Below, piece after piece: positions 6,324 to 8,786 of a stretch of 8,786 nucleotides of DNA. Numbering within the stretch: position 1 is the first letter of the stretch; each line of letters begins with the position of its first letter. This stretch comes from SSEF01 sp964604195. GTDB lineage: Bacteria; Patescibacteriota; Minisyncoccia; Moranbacterales; UBA1568. Position numbers and translations under genes: made by a program. A model generated the notes under the pieces. It was not told the origin of the DNA, ran no database searches, and worked only from the letters and a program-made list of their open reading frames with translations. Location: NCBI GenBank assembly GCA_964604195.1, contig CAZRXW010000035.1, positions 1 through 8,786 on the forward strand, written 5' to 3'.

Positions 6324-6532
6324 TGCGAGCACAACAAGCAACATCAGTGACGACTCCGGTTGCGAGACCTCCACGCCTCCTAAACGGCCAGGTTCTCTGC
6401 TCCAAGCTGGGGACTGCCGCAATGCGTGGCCGCTACGGCAACCCACAGCAGCTTTACGTGAGTCGCTACCAATGGAACGACATGGTGTGCAGTGCTTGCA
6501 AGCGTTGCGTACCGGTTCAATCCTGCGATTAG
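6323..6532 (+). CDS. Small cysteine-rich protein 3 (Cx32CxxCx5C with an extra Cys)
   Basis: The 69-residue product has no recognised family. The start ATG overlaps the previous stop as TGATG and is preceded by purine-rich GGGGAGAGAG (6311-6320). The N-terminal third is rich in Pro, Thr and Arg. The module begins at VLCSK (C26), passes a basic and aromatic middle (RGRYGNPQQLYVSRYQW) and ends in C56, C59, C62 and C68 (CSACKRCVPVQSC). The last three cysteines reproduce CxxCx5C, with C56 as an additional possible ligand. It is the third of four relatives. After it comes a 162-nt gap with a strong hairpin. Confidence 0.72.
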   Translation: MRAQQATSVTTPVARPPRLLNGQVLCSKLGTAAMRGRYGNPQQLYVSRYQWNDMVCSACKRCVPVQSCD

Positions 6533-6694
6533 GTTGAGGCTCAGTAACGAGAAGAGCAGCGATTTATCGCAGCTTTCCTCAACTCGGAGGGGCACTGGCG
6601 TTGCATCGCTACCGCCCCTTAGAACCTATCCGTGGGTTGTTTTCAAATGAAAAATACTGAAGATTCACGCTGCCAACCAATGAAGGAGAGCAAC
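6533..6694 (+). other. Gap between small genes 3 and 4 with a stable hairpin
   Basis: No supported gene is seen here. AGGGGC (6588-6593) pairs with GCCCCT (6614-6619). An inner stem, TGGCG (6596-6600) with CGCTA (6607-6611), contains one wobble pair and is closed by a TTGCAT loop. No T-run follows directly, so it is not a typical terminator. It may be an mRNA processing or stability element, or part of a small RNA. The gene 4 frame is open back to a GTG at 6632 and an ATG at 6647. Confidence 0.4.
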
Positions 6695-6892
6695 ATGCAA
6701 ACAGACGACGTCGAGGCGCTGACTGTCCTGCCACGAACGGTGGTGTGGTGCGCCAAGTCTGGTAGTCGATCTGAACTCCGGACCACTTCGTGGTCGCTTG
6801 TTCCCTGGCAATGCCAGATGTTGTGTTGCCATAACTTCAGCACTTGCCAACGCGTGGCCAACGCTCTTTGTCGTCCGCAGGTGACGCACTAG
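6695..6892 (+). CDS. Small cysteine-rich protein 4 (divergent relative)
   Basis: The 65-residue product has no recognised family. The start at 6695 is chosen because AAGGAG (6683-6688) lies 6 nt upstream; ATG 6647 would add 16 residues. The module starts with VVWCAK (C19), as in the other three (C followed by Ala or Ser, then Lys or Arg). The C-terminal cluster differs: C40, C44, C45 and C51 (CQMLCCHNFSTC) keep the final Cx5C but not the exact CxxC. C59 is extra. An aromatic residue (W33, in SWS) sits in the middle, as in the relatives. A terminator follows at 6911, so this ends the cassette. Confidence 0.65.
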   Translation: MQTDDVEALTVLPRTVVWCAKSGSRSELRTTSWSLVPWQCQMLCCHNFSTCQRVANALCRPQVTH

Positions 6893-6910
6893 GACAAAAG
6901 TCTACCAACT

Positions 6911-6950
6911 GCCCAGGAGGGGAACACCTCACCTGGGCCGCAACATTTTT
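6911..6950 (+). terminator. Terminator ending the small-protein cassette
   Basis: GCCCAGG (6911-6917) pairs with CCTGGGC (6932-6938). An inner G-rich stem pairs GGGG with CCTC around an AACA loop. A T5 run follows at 6946-6950. It separates the cassette from the hrcA promoter region that begins at 6968. Confidence 0.7.
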
Positions 6951-6967
6951 ATACAGACACCCCTTAA

Positions 6968-6994
6968 TTAGCACTCTACTTGACAGAGTGCTAA
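6968..6994 (+). promoter_or_regulatory. CIRCE operator (HrcA-binding site)
   Basis: The sequence is TTAGCACTC, 9 nt, GAGTGCTAA, matching the CIRCE consensus in both arms. The -35 of the hrcA promoter lies within its spacer, so bound HrcA would block RNA polymerase. This predicts negative autoregulation relieved by heat or misfolded protein. Confidence 0.97.
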
Positions 6995-7008
6995 TGCGTT
7001 TTTATAAT
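6980..7008 (+). promoter_or_regulatory. hrcA operon promoter, full consensus and leaderless
   Basis: TTGACA (6980-6985) and TATAAT (7003-7008) are 17 bp apart, a perfect sigma-70-type match. Only 6 nt separate the -10 from the ATG at 7015, so the transcript should begin at the start codon. The promoter overlaps CIRCE. Confidence 0.9.
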
Positions 7009-7014
7009 GGGAAT

Positions 7015-7755
7015 ATGAATAGTCGTCAACGCGAAGTCCTCGCTGCTATCGTCGAACTCTATACCAAGACCGCCGAGCCCGTAGGTTCGGAAGTGCTTTT
7101 GGAACGGCATCATTTTCCCGTGAGCTCAGCAACTTTGCGGAACGACATGCTTGCGCTTGAAGAAGCTGGCTATCTTTACCAGCCACACACGAGTGCTGGC
7201 CGTATCCCGACGGATGCTGGCTACCGTTTCTATGTCGAGGAAATGATGGGTGACAAACCACTCTCCAAACGCGACCAACTTCGACTTCAAGAAGAATTTC
7301 TCAAACTCCAGGCCAGGCACACACGGACGGTACGGACGACAGCCAAACTCCTCTCAGCCCTTTCGGGTAACTTAGCTGTCTCAGGACTTTTGGAAAAAAA
7401 TGAAATGTATGATTTTGGGATGAAGTCAATCATTGATAGCCCTGAGTTTCAGGAAATGGATGAATTGGCCAAGTTGGTAGAGATGCTTGACACTTTAGAT
7501 GAAAAGATAGATTCTTTGATGCGGGGTATTCCAGATGGGGAGACACGAATTTTCATCGGTGAGGAAAATCCGGTGGCTGGCATCGAGAATTGCGCCATGG
7601 TGGTGTCGCCGTACCGAAATAAAGAAGGTGAGCGCGGTATCCTCGCTATCATTGGTCCCAAGCGTATGGAGTATGCCAAGAACAAGTCACTCATTGAGCA
7701 CATGAAAAAACTCCTTTCTTCATCACTTGCATTAATTATCATCATGTATGTCTAA
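7015..7755 (+). CDS. hrcA: Heat-inducible transcription repressor HrcA (short form)
   Basis: HrcA is a dimeric repressor that binds CIRCE and is kept active by chaperones. The ATG at 7015 fits both the promoter and the family N-terminus (MNSRQREVLAAIVELY). It yields 246 residues against roughly 340 in classical HrcA. The winged-helix domain (about 1-75) has PVGS (22-25), SSATLRNDMLALEEAGYL (37-54), then HTSAGRIPTDAGYRFYV (58-74), all canonical. The C-terminal part keeps IFIGEENP (179-186) and GILAIIGPKRMEYAK (208-222). The missing length is in the middle domain. The frame stays open upstream to 6844, but that would run through the cassette terminator and operator. The gene overlaps grpE by 8 nt. 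Confidence 0.96.
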   Translation: MNSRQREVLAAIVELYTKTAEPVGSEVLLERHHFPVSSATLRNDMLALEEAGYLYQPHTSAGRIPTDAGYRFYVEEMMGDKPLSKRDQLRLQEEFLKLQARHTRTVRTTAKLLSALSGNLAVSGLLEKNEMYDFGMKSIIDSPEFQEMDELAKLVEMLDTLDEKIDSLMRGIPDGETRIFIGEENPVAGIENCAMVVSPYRNKEGERGILAIIGPKRMEYAKNKSLIEHMKKLLSSSLALIIIMYV

Positions 7756-8353
7756 AATAAATCAACAATCCACAGCTCATAACGAACCAACAGAAGATTT
7801 GAATCAAGAATTAGAAATTGAGAATTCAGAAAAAGTTCAAAGAGCGAGCGAATCTGCTCCGGTGGACGATTTTTCAGTTCAAGAAAAGAAAGATGGGTGG
7901 CAAGAGAAAGCAGAAGAATATCTCACCGATCTCCAGCGCCTCCAAGCCGATTTCGAAAACTACAAGAAGCGCCAACAGGCTGAAAGCAAAGAATTTTCGA
8001 GTCACCTCGCCAAGTCGATCGTCACCGATCTCATCCCAGTTCTCTCCAATCTCCAAGCAGCAGCCGACCATGTGCCAGCTGACCTTCGCGAGAGTCCCTG
8101 GGTTATGGGTATCACCTATATCGAAAAGCAATTTGAAGACGCTCTCCGAAATTACGGCGTCACAGCGATCGAAGTAAAACCAGGTGACCCCTTTAACCCC
8201 ACCGAACACGAAGCCATGGATATAGAGAATCAGGAATCAGGAATTGAGAATCAAGAGAAAGAACAGGAAACTATCACGCGAGTAGTGCAAAAGGGTTACA
8301 AGATTGGCAATAGAGTTATACAACCAGCTAAGGTTATTGTCAGTAAAGCCTAA
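7748..8353 (+). CDS. grpE: Nucleotide exchange factor GrpE
   Basis: GrpE is the dimeric co-chaperone that releases ADP from DnaK. The protein has 201 residues. An acidic, disordered N-terminus (about 1-50) leads into the coiled coil (about 52-105, with LQRLQADFENYKKRQQ). The beta-wing domain carries GVTAIEVKPGDPFNPTEHEA (137-156) and VVQKGYKIGNRVIQPAKVIV (179-198). Between the last two lies an insertion of about 16 residues (IENQESGIENQEKEQE, 159-174) with an internal IENQE repeat. The ATG overlaps the end of hrcA by 8 nt, implying translational coupling. Probable order in the mRNA is hrcA-grpE-dnaK. Confidence 0.97.
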   Translation: MSKINQQSTAHNEPTEDLNQELEIENSEKVQRASESAPVDDFSVQEKKDGWQEKAEEYLTDLQRLQADFENYKKRQQAESKEFSSHLAKSIVTDLIPVLSNLQAAADHVPADLRESPWVMGITYIEKQFEDALRNYGVTAIEVKPGDPFNPTEHEAMDIENQESGIENQEKEQETITRVVQKGYKIGNRVIQPAKVIVSKA

Positions 8354-8430
8354 TTCTCAATTCAGTATTCTACATTCTTCTAATAAAAATTATCTAATGT
8401 AATTTATTTAAACAATCTAACTACAAATCT

Positions 8431-8786
8431 ATGAGTAAAATACTTGGAATCGACCTTGGAACTACCAACTCGGCCATGTCAGTCGTCGAAGGAGGTAGTC
8501 CATCGGTCATCGAAAACAAGGAAGGCAATCGCACTACCCCATCGATGGTAGCAATCAGCAAAACCGGGGAGCGCCTCGTTGGTCTCCTTGCCAAGCGCCA
8601 AGCCGTCACCAATCCCGAGAACACCCTCTTCTCCGTCAAGCGCCTTATCGGTCGCCGTTTTGAAGACGACGAAGTACAGCGTGACATGAAGACCCTTCCT
8701 TACAAAGTGATCAAGGCTGAGCATGGGGTCAAAGTGGTGATGGGCGGCAAAGAATACAGTCCGCAAGAAATCAGCGCCATGGTGCT
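8431..8786 (+). CDS. dnaK: Molecular chaperone DnaK (5' part, runs off the window)
   Basis: This is the ATP-dependent Hsp70 chaperone that partners GrpE and DnaJ. Only the first 118 codons are present, the start of the nucleotide-binding domain. The phosphate-1 motif is ILGIDLGTTNSAMSVVEGG (4-22). It is followed by the typical ENKEGNRTTPSMVAI, LVGLLAKRQAVTNPENT and SVKRLIGRRFED. A 77-nt AT-rich gap separates it from grpE. I see no terminator, CIRCE or strong promoter there, so it is probably read from the hrcA promoter. There is no Shine-Dalgarno before the ATG. Confidence 0.98.
   Translation, partial: MSKILGIDLGTTNSAMSVVEGGSPSVIENKEGNRTTPSMVAISKTGERLVGLLAKRQAVTNPENTLFSVKRLIGRRFEDDEVQRDMKTLPYKVIKAEHGVKVVMGGKEYSPQEISAMV

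Noticed and set aside
6844..7014. N-terminal extension of hrcA in the same open frame
   Set aside because: It would translate the end of small gene 4, the terminator and CIRCE. The conserved HrcA N-terminus begins exactly at ATG 7015.
1..8786. tRNA genes, rRNA genes, CRISPR arrays, insertion sequences, integrases
   Set aside because: No tRNA-like cloverleaf, regularly spaced repeat, transposase or integrase motif was seen. The few intergenic gaps are short or explained by promoters and terminators.

Overview
The window looks like a chromosomal piece of a reduced-genome bacterium, most likely of the Candidate Phyla Radiation (Patescibacteria, Parcubacteria-like). This is an inference from four things: rplU stands alone without rpmA, HrcA is short, the core genes have almost no Shine-Dalgarno sequences, and at least two mRNAs appear to be leaderless. 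The core genes are confidently identified from motifs. The organism call cannot be verified from the sequence alone.

Layout. At 1-111 is the probable 3' tail of a plus-strand gene. rplU (138-443, +) follows with its own promoter and a bidirectional terminator. Then come minus-strand dnaB and recR (read dnaB to recR, 2494 to 487). A plus-strand unit at about 2598-3033 carries its own promoter, an RBS and a small unrecognised gene that seems broken by, or to use, a -1 frameshift. cysS (4444-3038) and a CorA-like Mg2+ transporter (5483-4572) are on the minus strand, each with its own promoter. yidD (5560-5817, +) starts from a promoter that shares its -35 heptamer with the divergent corA promoter.

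Downstream of yidD, 5837-6892 holds a G+C-rich run of four small cysteine-rich genes. Each encodes a protein of 65-90 residues with C-[AS]-[KR] followed 20-32 residues later by a Cys cluster, CxxCx5C in three of them and a variant in the fourth. They have good Shine-Dalgarno sequences, tight spacing or overlap, and a terminator at the end. I regard them as a tandem family of paralogues, probably acquired, with a metal- or Fe-S-binding fold of unknown function. They are the most novel feature here.

The window ends with the heat-shock operon hrcA-grpE-dnaK (7015 to the right edge). It starts from a full-consensus promoter embedded in a perfect CIRCE operator, so HrcA represses its own operon. 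The core genes cover translation (bL21, CysRS), replication and repair (DnaB, RecR), membrane and ion homeostasis (CorA, YidD) and protein folding (HrcA/GrpE/DnaK).
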